From an uncultured bacterium (GTDB taxonomy: Bacteria; Actinomycetota; Coriobacteriia; Coriobacteriales; Coriobacteriaceae): a stretch of DNA of 24,047 nucleotides. The position numbers and the translations under genes are program-made. A model generated the notes under the pieces. It had not been told where the DNA came from and made no database searches. It saw only the letters and a list, made by a program, of their open reading frames with translations. Every line of letters begins with the position of its first letter. Positions within the stretch are counted from its first letter, which is position 1. Positions 7,220 through 15,297 of this stretch are shown here, in pieces. The stretch lies in the NCBI GenBank assembly GCA_905216045.1, contig CAJMSL010000015.1:1-24047 (forward strand), read 5' to 3'.

Positions 7220-8320
7220 GTGAAATATCTCGAGAACCCGTTTACCCCCAGTTTTGGTGAGGTTCCTGCCCATCTCGCTGGCAGACAACAGATTATTCGG
7301 GATTTGGACCGCGCCTTCTTGAGCCAGCGCAGGCGCCCAGAATTGACCTCGATCTTCTCAGGCGCGCATGGAACCGGTAAAACCGCTCTCATGTCATCGC
7401 TCGCGACAAGGGCGGAATCCCACGGCTGGATAGCCGTAAAGACGACCGCGCTCCCGGGAATGCTTGAGGAAATCGAGTTCGGGACGAAACGCGCCGCAGC
7501 CCATCTCATCGACTCGTCCTACCACTTCGAAGTCACCGGCCTCGGAATTGCACCGCTCGGCAGCATCGAGGTCAATCGCGTTCACGATGCCTCAACCTGG
7601 CGTTATCGCATGAGCGATATCATCGACCAGCTCAACGGGGCCGGTACCGGTCTGCTCGTCACGGTTGACGAGGTGGACCCGACACTCGACGAGATGATTC
7701 AGCTCGCAGCGACGTATCAGCACTTTGTGACCGATGGGAAACGCGTCGCCCTGCTCATGGCGGGACTTCCCAACAATGTCTCGACGTTGCTGAACCACAA
7801 GACGGTCTCGTTCCTTCGCCGCGCCCAACAATATCATCTGGGTCGCATTGCCGACTATGACGTGCGCGAGGCCTTGATTCGCACAATCCAGGAAAACGAT
7901 CGCCTGGCAGATGCCGAGGGAATCGATAGAGCCGTTCGCTCGATCTCTGGTTTTCCCTTCCTATTGCAACTCGTAGGCTACCGTGCCTGGGATCTCACAA
8001 GCGATTCGAAGGAAATCTCGTCACGCGACTTTGACCTGGGAATCAAAATCGCGCGCGACGAGATGGACGACCGAATCCTCGCGGCAACCTATCGGGAACT
8101 CACTGCAGAGGACAAGCGATTCCTCATCGCCATGCTCGATGACGAAGAAGAGTCCACCACCGCCGACCTTATCGAGCGCCTTAAGCGTTCGCCGCAGCAG
8201 GTCTCCCGCTACCGACGCCGCATGATAGATGCCGGCATCATCGGAGAACGAGGACGAGGGCTCGTCGCATTTGAATTGCCATTCTTCCGCGACTATCTCG
8301 CGGCTCAATGCGTGAAATAG
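7220..8320 (+). CDS. Cdc6/Orc1-like AAA ATPase with C-terminal winged helix (paralogue 1)
   Basis: The protein has 366 residues. It starts with GTG at 7220, supported by AAAGGAG (7207-7213) six bases upstream. An AAA_16-type P-loop domain carries NPFTPSFG and a GR box near the N-terminus, Walker A GAHGTGKT (48-55), Walker B LLVTVDEVD (D150, E151) and a sensor-like VALLMAGLPNN. The C-terminal part (about 285-366) reads as a winged helix: SPQQVSRYRRRMIDAGII looks like the recognition region. The block VSFLRRAQQ is shared with the second ATPase at 10867-11985. The gene is flanked by two TGTGACAAAG hairpins and converges on the UvrA-like gene. The biochemical role is unknown; DNA-binding ATPase activity is inferred from the fold. 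Confidence 0.85.
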   Translation: MKYLENPFTPSFGEVPAHLAGRQQIIRDLDRAFLSQRRRPELTSIFSGAHGTGKTALMSSLATRAESHGWIAVKTTALPGMLEEIEFGTKRAAAHLIDSSYHFEVTGLGIAPLGSIEVNRVHDASTWRYRMSDIIDQLNGAGTGLLVTVDEVDPTLDEMIQLAATYQHFVTDGKRVALLMAGLPNNVSTLLNHKTVSFLRRAQQYHLGRIADYDVREALIRTIQENDRLADAEGIDRAVRSISGFPFLLQLVGYRAWDLTSDSKEISSRDFDLGIKIARDEMDDRILAATYRELTAEDKRFLIAMLDDEEESTTADLIERLKRSPQQVSRYRRRMIDAGIIGERGRGLVAFELPFFRDYLAAQCVK

Positions 8321-8325
8321 AAATC

Positions 8326-8358
8326 AATGTGACAAAGAGGCAGTCCCTTTGTCACATT
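8326..8358. repeat. TGTGACAAAG hairpin repeat, copy 2
   Basis: AATGTGACAAAG pairs perfectly with CTTTGTCACATT (8347-8358), extended by one C-G pair outside. It fills almost the entire 40-base gap between the convergent ATPase and UvrA-like genes and could act on RNA from both strands. No T-tract is present. Confidence 0.9.
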
Positions 8359-8360
8359 GC

Positions 8361-10856
8361 CTATAGGTAGCGACCGGTAATGCTCTTGGAGCAGGCCGCG
8401 ATGTCGCCCGGCGTGCCGGCGCAGACGATTTGCCCGCCGGCGTCGCCACCGCCTGGGCCCATGTCGATTACGTAATCGGCGTTACGGATAAGGTCGAGAT
8501 CGTGTTCGATCACGATAACCGTGGCGCCCTTGGCAACGAGGCCGTCGAACACACTCAGCAACACCTGAACATCGAGCGGATGCAGGCCGATCGTGGGTTC
8601 GTCGAACACGAATACAGCATCATCCTGCACGCGGCCCATCTCGCTCGCAAGCTTTAGACGCTGTGCCTCACCGCCCGAAAGCGCCGGTGTGGGCTCGCCA
8701 AGCGTGAGATAACCCAGGCCCAGATCGTGCAAGGTCTGCAAACGCGTCTGAACTTTCTTGAGCCCCACCGTGGCGTCGATAGCCTCGTCCACACTCATAT
8801 CCATGAGCTGCGGCAACGTAAGCAGGCTCCCGTCCTTGCCCTCACGATGGATATGCGAAGCCGCGTCTGCATAACGTGAGCCGCGGCATGCCGGGCAGAC
8901 GATCTCGACATCGGGCAAAAACTGCACGTCGAGCGATATCGATCCCGTGCCGTCGCACGTAGGGCACCGCAAGGCGCCAGTGTTGTAGCTAGAGGCACCC
9001 GCCTTGTAGCCGGCTGCCTTGGCCTCGGGCGTACGGGCGAAGGCGCGGCGCAGCTCATCATGGATGTCGGCATAGGTTGCCACCGTCGAGCGAACATTGG
9101 CGCCGATGGGCGTGGCGTCAATCAGGTTGGCACGCGCAATGCCCTCGGCATCGACCCAACGCACGTGCCCCGGCAGGCGCTCGCCAGCTGCCTGCGCCTT
9201 GAGTGCCGGGATGAGCGTCTCAAGCACCAACGTCGTCTTACCCGAACCCGAAACACCCGTCACCGCGACGAGACGGCCACGCGGGATATCGACTTCGAGC
9301 GGCTTGACGGTATGGATGGCATCGGTCGCCATGCGGATATGGCCCTGGTCGAACATTTCGTCGTCAGTCACCTGCGGACGCAAGCGCTTGGGCTCGGCGC
9401 GCAAAAACGGCGCGATGCGACTGCTCTGCGATTGCTCGACCTCGTCTACCGTACCAGCGGCGATCACATTGCCGCCGCCTGCTCCGGCAACGGGGCCCAT
9501 CTCGACCAGATAGTCGGCTTCCGCCAGCACACGTGTATCGTGGTCGACAACAACCACGGTGTTGCCGTCATCCACCAGATCGCGCATCACGCCCACCAAG
9601 CCGTCGACATTGGCGGGATGCAAGCCGATCGAAGGCTCGTCCAGCACATAAAGCACGCCCGTCGATCGGTTGCGCACCACGCGAGCAAGCTGCACGCGCT
9701 GGCGCTCACCCGTGGAGAGCGTGGCACCAGCGCGGTCGAGTGAAAGGTAATCGAGACCCAAGTCGACCAGGCGACGGGCCGCGCCCAAAAATGAATCGCA
9801 GATATCCGCTGCCATGGGCTGCATCTCAGTCGGCAAGGATGCAGGCACCCCGCGCACCCACTCAATCGCCTCGCCTAGCGTCATGGCCGCGGCCTGCGCC
9901 AAATTGATACCGCGCACCTGAGGCAGGCGCGCAGCCTCGGAGAGACGCGTGCCGCCGCAATCGCGGCATGGCCCCTCGCGCAAAAAGCGCGCAACGCGTT
10001 TGAGGCCCTTGTCGTCCTTAACCTTGGCGAGCGCATTCTCGACGGTATAGACGGCGTTGTAATAGGTGAAGTCGAGCGGCGTGGCGCCCTCGCCGTTCTT
10101 GGGAACGTAGAGAATGTGCTTCTTAACCGCCGGGCCATGGAACACGATGTCGCGCTCTTGAGGTGTGAGCTGGTTAAACGGCACGTCGGTGCGCACGCCC
10201 ATCTCGCCAGCCACCTGCTTCATCAGATCCCACATGAGCGTGCCCCAGGGAAGCACCGCGCCCTCGTTGATGGTCTTTGACTCGTCGGGCACCAGGCTCG
10301 CCTCGTCCACCTCGCGCATGACACCGGTGCCGCCACAGGTGGGGCATGCACCGCCGCTGTTAAAGGCAAGGTCCTCGGCGCTCGGAGCGTAGAACTCGCG
10401 GCCGCATGCGGAGCACGTGAGCGACAGGCCAGCCGCTACGTTGAGGCTTGGCTCCACACGCGCCCCGCAATGCGGGCACACGTGATGGGCGCAACGGCTA
10501 AAGAGCAGACGCAGGCTGTTGTTGAGCTCGGTCATGGTGCCAAAGGTGGAGCGCACGCCCGGCACGCTCGGACGCTGGTGCAGCGCGAGCGCCGCCGGTA
10601 CGTGCAATACCTCATCCACCTGAGCGTGCTCGGCCTGCGTCAAACGACGGCGGGTATAAGTGCTGAGCGCTTCCAAGTAGCGACGCGAGCCCTCGGCATA
10701 AAGAACCCCCAGCGCCAGCGAACTCTAGCCCGAACCCGACACGCCGGCAAAACCCACGAGCTTTCCCAGTGGGATATCAATATCGATGTCCTTAAGGTTA
10801 TGGACACGCGCGCCACGCACCTCGATAGCCTGCGGGCTCATCTTCTGTTCCGTCAT
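8361..10856 (-). pseudogene. UvrA paralogue (UvrA2/DrrC-like ABC ATPase) with in-frame amber codon at Walker A
   Basis: Read through the amber, the frame gives 831 codons from the ATG at 10856, against about 940 for UvrA; the missing part fits loss of the UvrB-binding region. Features in order: Walker A GVSGSG-stop-SS (38-46), zinc-finger cysteines near 127-151, signature LSTGE (380-384), Walker B VLYVLDEP (401-408), second Walker A GVSGSGKT (534-541), second zinc module CPTC/CPAC (631-657), LSGGE (726-730) and FVFDEP (749-754). Everything is intact except codon 44, TAG (10725-10727) in place of the catalytic lysine, one base from AAG. Such proteins are linked to DNA-damage or drug tolerance. 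The gene starts 10 bases after the ATPase stop, and its AGGGTGA ribosome site overlaps that stop. It may be a recent nonsense mutant, a sequence error, or expressed by readthrough or reinitiation; the open part begins at a TTG near 10676. Confidence 0.9.
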
Positions 10857-10866
10857 CTTTATCACC

Positions 10867-11985
10867 CTACTCATGCCATAAAACTCGATCGCGAATGTAC
10901 GCGCCCAGCATGGGCACGGTAAACCGGACGAGGCCGTATCCGGCAGCTTCGATGACGCGCTCGCGAATCAGGCTTGCGCGATATTTACTCGCCCAGCTCT
11001 GGGTGCGATCGCAGCGCTCAATGATGTCCGCCATGCGCGTCGGCTTGTCCTCGTCAACCGCCATGGCCTCGATAAAGAGGCGCTGTGGGCTGCGCAGCCC
11101 GTAATACAGGGGCGCGTCGACCGCTTCATAGAACTCGGAGACGGCATCGGCGTAGCCAGCCTCGACATCGCGCTCTTCAATGACCCGCGAGTCACGCCGG
11201 ACAGCAGCCCGCCACATGTAATATCCCACCAGCTGGACCATATAGGGATGCCCCATGCTCTTGTGTGCCGCAAGGTCCGCCGTCTCCGCGTCAACGTAAA
11301 GTCCAGCGTCTTTGACCGTCTGGATATACGAATCGCGCACCTTGGGCAAAGATATCGCCCCCAACGTACGCTGCTGGGCACGTCGCAAAAACGTCACGCT
11401 CGGCTCTTCGAGCAGATCGTCAACCATACTGGGCAAGCCGGCGAACGCCAGCGCAAGACCGCGCTGATCGCTATCAGGCAAGCCCGTGGCATCCTGGTCT
11501 CCGAGCACCTGCTGATAGAGAACGGCAAGAGCCGCCAGTTCCTCGATAGACGCCGATTGCGCCTCGTCAATCGCAAACAGTATGCCCTTGCCTGGACCGA
11601 GCCTCTTGAGGCGCTCGTTGACCAGCCCTCGCAACGTCTCGCCCTTTGCACGCGCCGCCTCGACCGACATCCGGCCAAACGACGGACCGAGCTCCATTGA
11701 CGTCACAACGGGTTTATTCGAGCGAAGCGCATCGGCCAAGCGGTCGCATAAGCCAAGCGAAGCGGAATCGGAGACAACCGCCCATCCGCGCTCACTAGCC
11801 AAACGCTGTAGCTCCCGCAAGAGAACTGTTTTGCCACAGCCGCGGTTTCCCGTAATGAGCATGAGCCTACCCGGCGCTCCGGCGCCGTTATCGAGCCCTT
11901 CCTCGAAATCTTCGATGACCGACTCGCGACCAATGAGTATCGGAGGCCGCTTACCAGCCGTGGGCTTAAAGGGATTTGGATTCAT
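10867..11985 (-). CDS. Cdc6/Orc1-like AAA ATPase (paralogue 2), operon with the UvrA-like gene
   Basis: The protein has 372 residues, ATG start at 11985 with GAGGAGG five bases upstream. An N-terminal NPFKPTAGKRP and IGRES box precede Walker A GNRGCGKT (46-53), Walker B GILFAIDEAQ (D140, E141) and the sensor-like LALAFAGLPSM. VTFLRRAQQ matches the first ATPase, and GHPYMVQLVGYYMWR parallels GFPFLLQLVGYRAWD there. The C-terminal 80 residues look like a winged helix (TRMADIIERCDRTQSWASKYRASLI). It is the upstream partner of the UvrA-like gene with a 10-base gap, so the two are almost certainly one transcript. Three phased 10-bp repeats lie in its promoter region. Function unknown; a DNA-associated ATPase partner for the UvrA-like protein is an inference from context. 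Confidence 0.86.
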   Translation of the reverse strand: MNPNPFKPTAGKRPPILIGRESVIEDFEEGLDNGAGAPGRLMLITGNRGCGKTVLLRELQRLASERGWAVVSDSASLGLCDRLADALRSNKPVVTSMELGPSFGRMSVEAARAKGETLRGLVNERLKRLGPGKGILFAIDEAQSASIEELAALAVLYQQVLGDQDATGLPDSDQRGLALAFAGLPSMVDDLLEEPSVTFLRRAQQRTLGAISLPKVRDSYIQTVKDAGLYVDAETADLAAHKSMGHPYMVQLVGYYMWRAAVRRDSRVIEERDVEAGYADAVSEFYEAVDAPLYYGLRSPQRLFIEAMAVDEDKPTRMADIIERCDRTQSWASKYRASLIRERVIEAAGYGLVRFTVPMLGAYIRDRVLWHE

Positions 11986-12020
11986 GTCGGCCTCCTCGGA
12001 TTGGCAAACCCTGGTAATAG

Positions 12021-12050
12021 TTATACCAACTTATACCGAGTTATACCAAT
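12021..12050 (-). promoter_or_regulatory. Three 10-bp direct repeats overlapping a likely promoter of ATPase paralogue 2
   Basis: On the plus strand TTATACCAAC, TTATACCGAG and TTATACCAAT follow one another without a gap; on the coding strand each unit reads xxxGGTATAA. The exact 10-base period places all units on one face of the helix, as expected for cooperative protein binding. TTGGTA and TATAAC on the coding strand, 18 bases apart, could also serve as -35 and -10, so a binding protein here would block the promoter. The start codon is about 36 bases downstream. Confidence 0.6.
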
Positions 12051-12052
12051 TG

Positions 12053-12085
12053 CATGTGACAAAGAAACTGTCCCTTTGTCACATG
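12053..12085. repeat. TGTGACAAAG hairpin repeat, copy 3
   Basis: CATGTGACAAAG pairs perfectly with CTTTGTCACATG (12074-12085) around AAACTGTCC. It supplies the TGA stop codon (12079-12081, minus strand) of the Tet-like GTPase gene and borders the promoter of ATPase paralogue 2. Confidence 0.9.
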
Positions 12086-14082
12086 TGGCCGAAAAACTCG
12101 GCGTCTGCTGCTCGCCAAGGGCGGAAGGTGGCGGGATCGATCTTTACGTGCGCCGCGGCAGGCACGTCGTACCATTTGACCGTGTAACCGGCACCATGAG
12201 AGCAAAAGACCGAATCGGGCGTGTTGGGCAGATCGGCCTCAGGCTCATAGGCGGCCGTCTCGATGACGCGCTCGGCATCATGGCAAGCCGCATAACCGGC
12301 GAACTCCAGGTACAGATGACCGCGACCACTTGTGTAGGCGGCCACCTCCAGCGCGTAATCCTGCACCTCGGATGCCGGTACGCGGCCCACAAGCTTCGCC
12401 CGGTCGCCCGCCATCGTCGGCGGCTCGTACTCGGCACCCATGCGCGTGGCATCCGAGAGCGCCCGGCCCACGCACTCCCCCGGCACCTCGAGCTCAAAGC
12501 GATACCACGGTTCCAACAGTACCACCGCACCGGCCTCGCGCGCCTGCATCAAACCCTGGCGAATCGCGCGGTACGTGGCCTGGCGAAAATCGCCGCCCTC
12601 GGTATGTTTGGCATGCGCACGGCCGCCCGTGAGCGTAATGCGCACATCGGTGATGGGCGAGCCGGTCAGCACGCCCAGGTGATCGCGCTCCATGGCGTTG
12701 GTGAGTGCCAAACGCTGCCAGTTAAGATCGAGCTCGTCGGTCGAGGTCACGGTGCCAAACTGCACGCCCGAACCCGCTGGCAACGGCTCCAGGCGTAGAT
12801 GCACCTCGGCATAGTGGCGCAGTGGCTCAAAGTGGCTCACGCCCTCGACCGGCTGCGAAATAGTCTCCTTATAGAGAATGCCGCCAGACTCAAACGCAAC
12901 CGAAAGGCCAAAGCGATCGGCCAACACCCGTTGCACGACCTCGAGCTGCACCGCCCCCATAAGCTGCAGATGTATTTGTTCAAGATGCGTGTTCCAGCTT
13001 ACGCCGAGCATGGGATCCTCGTCGGCAAGCTCGGCCAGCGCCTGGAACACCGTATGGACATCGTGTTCGCCCGGAAGCACCGTATAGGTGAGAACCGGCG
13101 CAATGACAGGTGCATCGCCCGCGGGCTCCGCGCCTAGGGCATCACCAGGGCGAACGTGCGCGAGGCCCGTCACGGCACAAATACCGCCAGCAGCAACTTC
13201 TTGGGCAAGCTCATACTTCTCGCCGTTATAGATGCGTACCTGATCGACCTTTTGTTCCCATGCCTCGGCACCGGAACGTCCATCAATCATCTGCTTGGTA
13301 TGCAGCGTGCCGCCGGTCACTTTAACCCAAGCCAAGCGCTCACCGCGATCCCCACGGCTCACGCGGTAGACGCGCGCGGCAAACTCCGGGAGCCACGCCT
13401 GTTCGCGCATCAGCGCGCATATGCCATCCAGCAGCTCGTCCACGCCTTGGTCCTTGAGCGCCGAGCCGGCAAAGCAGGGAAAGAGCTTGCGCTCGGCAAC
13501 CATGCGCGACAGCGTCGCGGCGGAAAGCTCACCCGCCTCAAGAAACTCCTCGAGCGCCGCCTCGTCCAACGCAGCAGCGTCCTCCTGAACAGCCCCGCCC
13601 ACCAGCAGTTCGCTGGCATCCAGGCAGCCCTCGGAGAGACGTTGCCCAAGTTGTGCCAGCAAAACATCGCGGCCGGGATTCTCCAAATCGATTTTGTTGA
13701 TAAAGATGAACGTCGGAATGTCATAGCGCGCAAGCAGACGCCACAGGGTTTCGGTGTGCCCCTGCACGCCGTCGTTGGCGCTCACAACCAAAATCGCATA
13801 GTCGAGCGCGCGCAGTGTGCGCTCCGCCTCGGCCGAAAAATCGACGTGGCCGGGCGCATCCACAAGTATGACGCGGGTATCGCCGTGGTCGAGCACGACC
13901 TGCGACGAGAAGATCGTAATGCCGCGCTCACGCTCGATCGCGTTCGTGTCCAGATGCGAATCGCCATCGTCCACGCGGCCGCGCTTGCGAATGCGACCCG
14001 CGTTGAACAGCATGGCCTCGGCCAACGTGGTCTTGCCGGCATCGACATGCGCCAAGATTCCAACGACTGCCTGCTTCGACAT
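12079..14082 (-). CDS. EF-G-like GTPase of the tetracycline ribosomal-protection (TetM/TetO/OtrA) family
   Basis: The protein has 667 residues. The ATG at 14082 is chosen because AAGAGGAG precedes it; the frame is open further upstream but without a better site. GTPase motifs: G1 AHVDAGKTT (11-19), RGIT (53-56), DAPGH (75-79), NKID (129-132) and SAL after residue 180. EF-G-type domains follow; the C-terminal stretch DSVFCSHGAGYTVKW is typical of ribosomal-protection proteins, which release tetracycline from the 30S A site. Tet(M) has 639 residues, and the N-terminal wording here differs clearly from Tet(M). It may therefore be a chromosomal translation factor rather than an acquired resistance gene. 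Base composition matches the neighbours. Its stop codon lies inside a TGTGACAAAG repeat. Confidence 0.85.
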   Translation of the reverse strand: MSKQAVVGILAHVDAGKTTLAEAMLFNAGRIRKRGRVDDGDSHLDTNAIERERGITIFSSQVVLDHGDTRVILVDAPGHVDFSAEAERTLRALDYAILVVSANDGVQGHTETLWRLLARYDIPTFIFINKIDLENPGRDVLLAQLGQRLSEGCLDASELLVGGAVQEDAAALDEAALEEFLEAGELSAATLSRMVAERKLFPCFAGSALKDQGVDELLDGICALMREQAWLPEFAARVYRVSRGDRGERLAWVKVTGGTLHTKQMIDGRSGAEAWEQKVDQVRIYNGEKYELAQEVAAGGICAVTGLAHVRPGDALGAEPAGDAPVIAPVLTYTVLPGEHDVHTVFQALAELADEDPMLGVSWNTHLEQIHLQLMGAVQLEVVQRVLADRFGLSVAFESGGILYKETISQPVEGVSHFEPLRHYAEVHLRLEPLPAGSGVQFGTVTSTDELDLNWQRLALTNAMERDHLGVLTGSPITDVRITLTGGRAHAKHTEGGDFRQATYRAIRQGLMQAREAGAVVLLEPWYRFELEVPGECVGRALSDATRMGAEYEPPTMAGDRAKLVGRVPASEVQDYALEVAAYTSGRGHLYLEFAGYAACHDAERVIETAAYEPEADLPNTPDSVFCSHGAGYTVKWYDVPAAAHVKIDPATFRPWRAADAEFFGHM

Positions 14083-14146
14083 GGCTCTCCTCTTATTACA
14101 AGCCCATCGCACGCGGCAACGGGCGCTCACGCTCCACACTGGATGA

Positions 14147-14226
14147 TACAATTTACGGGCCGGCGGGCGAAGCGGGCCCTATCCCCCGACCGAGCTCATC
14201 GCCCCGCGTTGCCGCGCGGCGATTTT
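14147..14226 (+). ncRNA. Candidate short transcript: TACAAT promoter box to hairpin with T-tract
   Basis: TG-A-TACAAT (TACAAT at 14147-14152) is a good extended -10 element. About 46 bases after it, ATCGCCCCGCG and CGCGCGGCGAT (14198-14223) form an 11-bp stem with one mismatch and a TTGC loop, followed by TTTT. A transcript of roughly 65-70 bases starting near 14159 would end there. No known RNA family (SRP, RNase P, tmRNA, 6S) was recognised. It lies in the 304-base gap between the Tet-like and GNAT genes; the rest of the gap holds a weaker hairpin (about 14229-14258) and the terminator at 14324. Confidence 0.25.
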
Positions 14227-14323
14227 CGTAGGTTCGCGCCTTGCGAAAGCCGGCACCTCCCCTTTTGTCTGCCTTGGCTCATCTGGGGCGGCAACAACGC
14301 GAGCCTCACAACAACGCGTTTTA

Positions 14324-14355
14324 CCAAAAATGGCCCCACTCGGGGCCATTTTTGG
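14324..14355. terminator. Bidirectional Rho-independent terminator
   Basis: CCAAAAATGGCCCC (14324-14337) pairs perfectly with 14342-14355 around ACTC. The arms carry an A-run and a T-run, so it can terminate transcription in both directions. It probably serves the minus-strand acetyltransferase gene that ends at 14387. Confidence 0.88.
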
Positions 14356-14386
14356 TTACGTGGAGTGTTGATACGCGCCCTCGATC

Positions 14387-14875
14387 TTATGCCTCGCGCA
14401 GCCAGTCGAACGCAACACGCGGCGTGCCGTCCGACACATGCACGACGCCGGCGCGCTCGAACCCCGCCTTAATACTCGCACCCTGCATGGGCAGGTTGTC
14501 CTGATGCGTGTCGATACGCAGGTGATCGGCACGCTCTTTGGCAAAGGCAAACATCGCGGCCGCGATACCGTGCGCGGTGCCGTCGGACGCCACACGGTGC
14601 AGCACGGCGTACGGAGTGTCGCTGCGCCATTGCCCGTCCTCTATTACGTCATAGCACTCGTCCGGGCCCGGCAAAAAGGCAAACGTCGCCACCACGCGGC
14701 CATCGACTTCGCACACATAGCTGCCACCGGCGGCGATATCGGCAGCCAGTTGCTCGGCAGAAGGCGTGCCCTCGGGCCACTGCGTGGCGTTGCCATGCGC
14801 GCGCATAAAGGCGCGGGCCGCGTCATAGATAGCCATGACAGCGGGAATGTCGGTATCGAGGGTTTTTCTGATCAT
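14387..14875 (-). CDS. GNAT-family N-acetyltransferase
   Basis: The protein has 162 residues. The ATG at 14875 is chosen; a GTG one codon upstream is an alternative, with GAGG nearby as ribosome site. The start MIRKTLDTDIPAVMAIYDAAR and the core YVCEVDGRVVATFAF fit the GNAT fold. The segment LHRVASDGTAHGIAAAMFAFA corresponds to the acetyl-CoA-binding loop and helix (usual Q/RxxGxG/A). DTHQDNLPMQGASIKAGFERAG is the conserved C-terminal helix region. These enzymes transfer an acetyl group from acetyl-CoA; the substrate cannot be told from sequence. The gene is divergent from the small zinc-ribbon gene, with a dyad in the shared intergenic region. Confidence 0.88.
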   Translation of the reverse strand: MIRKTLDTDIPAVMAIYDAARAFMRAHGNATQWPEGTPSAEQLAADIAAGGSYVCEVDGRVVATFAFLPGPDECYDVIEDGQWRSDTPYAVLHRVASDGTAHGIAAAMFAFAKERADHLRIDTHQDNLPMQGASIKAGFERAGVVHVSDGTPRVAFDWLREA

Positions 14876-14897
14876 CACGCGGCGACCTCACGTTTAT

Positions 14898-14927
14898 TGG
14901 TATCACTTTGATTGGGCAATGATACCA
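14898..14927. promoter_or_regulatory. Perfect 8-bp operator-like dyad in a divergent promoter region
   Basis: TGGTATCA (14898-14905) and TGATACCA (14920-14927) form a perfect inverted repeat with centres 22 bases apart, about two helical turns. It lies between the acetyltransferase (minus) and zinc-ribbon (plus) genes and could bind a dimeric regulator. The half-site TTGGTAT also occurs in the repeats at 12021-12050. Confidence 0.45.
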
Positions 14928-14952
14928 GCGTTTGGAGAGGGGCACGAAGCAG

Positions 14953-15249
14953 ATGGGAAGCAAAAAGCGAGCCGCCTGGTCAAAAGCAAAAAGCGAGTTT
15001 TTGAGCACTGCCACCGGCGGCGATATGAGCGACCTGTTTGCACGCGAGGACGAGCGCCGCGACGCCCTGGACGCCGAGCGCGATGAGGCCTGGCGCTACA
15101 AATCGTGCGAGCGCAAAAACCGTTACGACACGCGCGCCGAGGCCGAGGCAGTTATGGCCGACTGCGAAAGCCGCGGGCGGCGCGGTTTAGCCTGCTACAA
15201 ATGCGAATACTGCGGCGGCTGGCACCTGACGTCGCACCCATGGAAATAG
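14953..15249 (+). CDS. Small zinc-ribbon-like protein
   Basis: The protein has 98 residues from the ATG at 14953; a TTG at 14932 is an alternative start, and GGAGAGG (14934-14940) is the nearest ribosome-site-like run, 12 bases before the ATG. The N-terminal half is charged and probably helical (DERRDALDAERDEAWRYK). The C-terminal half has cysteines at 52, 71 and 81 and the motif YKCEYCGGWHLTSH, giving Cys84, Cys87, His91 and His95 as likely zinc ligands. Short proteins with the CxxCGGWHLTS ending occur widely in bacteria and phages without known function. No partner is apparent. Confidence 0.75.
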   Translation: MGSKKRAAWSKAKSEFLSTATGGDMSDLFAREDERRDALDAERDEAWRYKSCERKNRYDTRAEAEAVMADCESRGRRGLACYKCEYCGGWHLTSHPWK

Positions 15250-15297
15250 GCGCCGCATCGGCACGGCACTGATAGAGCGCCGACCATCGCACGCAAG

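Noticed and set aside
8321..8360. TGTGACAAAG hairpins as ordinary Rho-independent terminators
   Set aside because: The stems are strong but no copy is followed by a T-tract on either strand, and the sequence itself is repeated; they are listed as repeats, although they might still affect RNA ends.
9060..9743. Plus-strand open frames across the UvrA-like gene
   Set aside because: They lack motifs and ribosome sites, and lie opposite clear ABC-ATPase motifs on the minus strand.
10677..10856. Frameshift as explanation for the short UvrA-like frame
   Set aside because: The upstream 60 codons are in the same frame and read perfectly up to and after a single TAG, so a nonsense change is sufficient.
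14083..14141. Leader peptide for the Tet-like gene, as in tet(M) attenuation
   Set aside because: Short frames such as ATG-GGC-TTG-TAA exist, but there is no ribosome site for them and no clear terminator/antiterminator pair on the minus strand.
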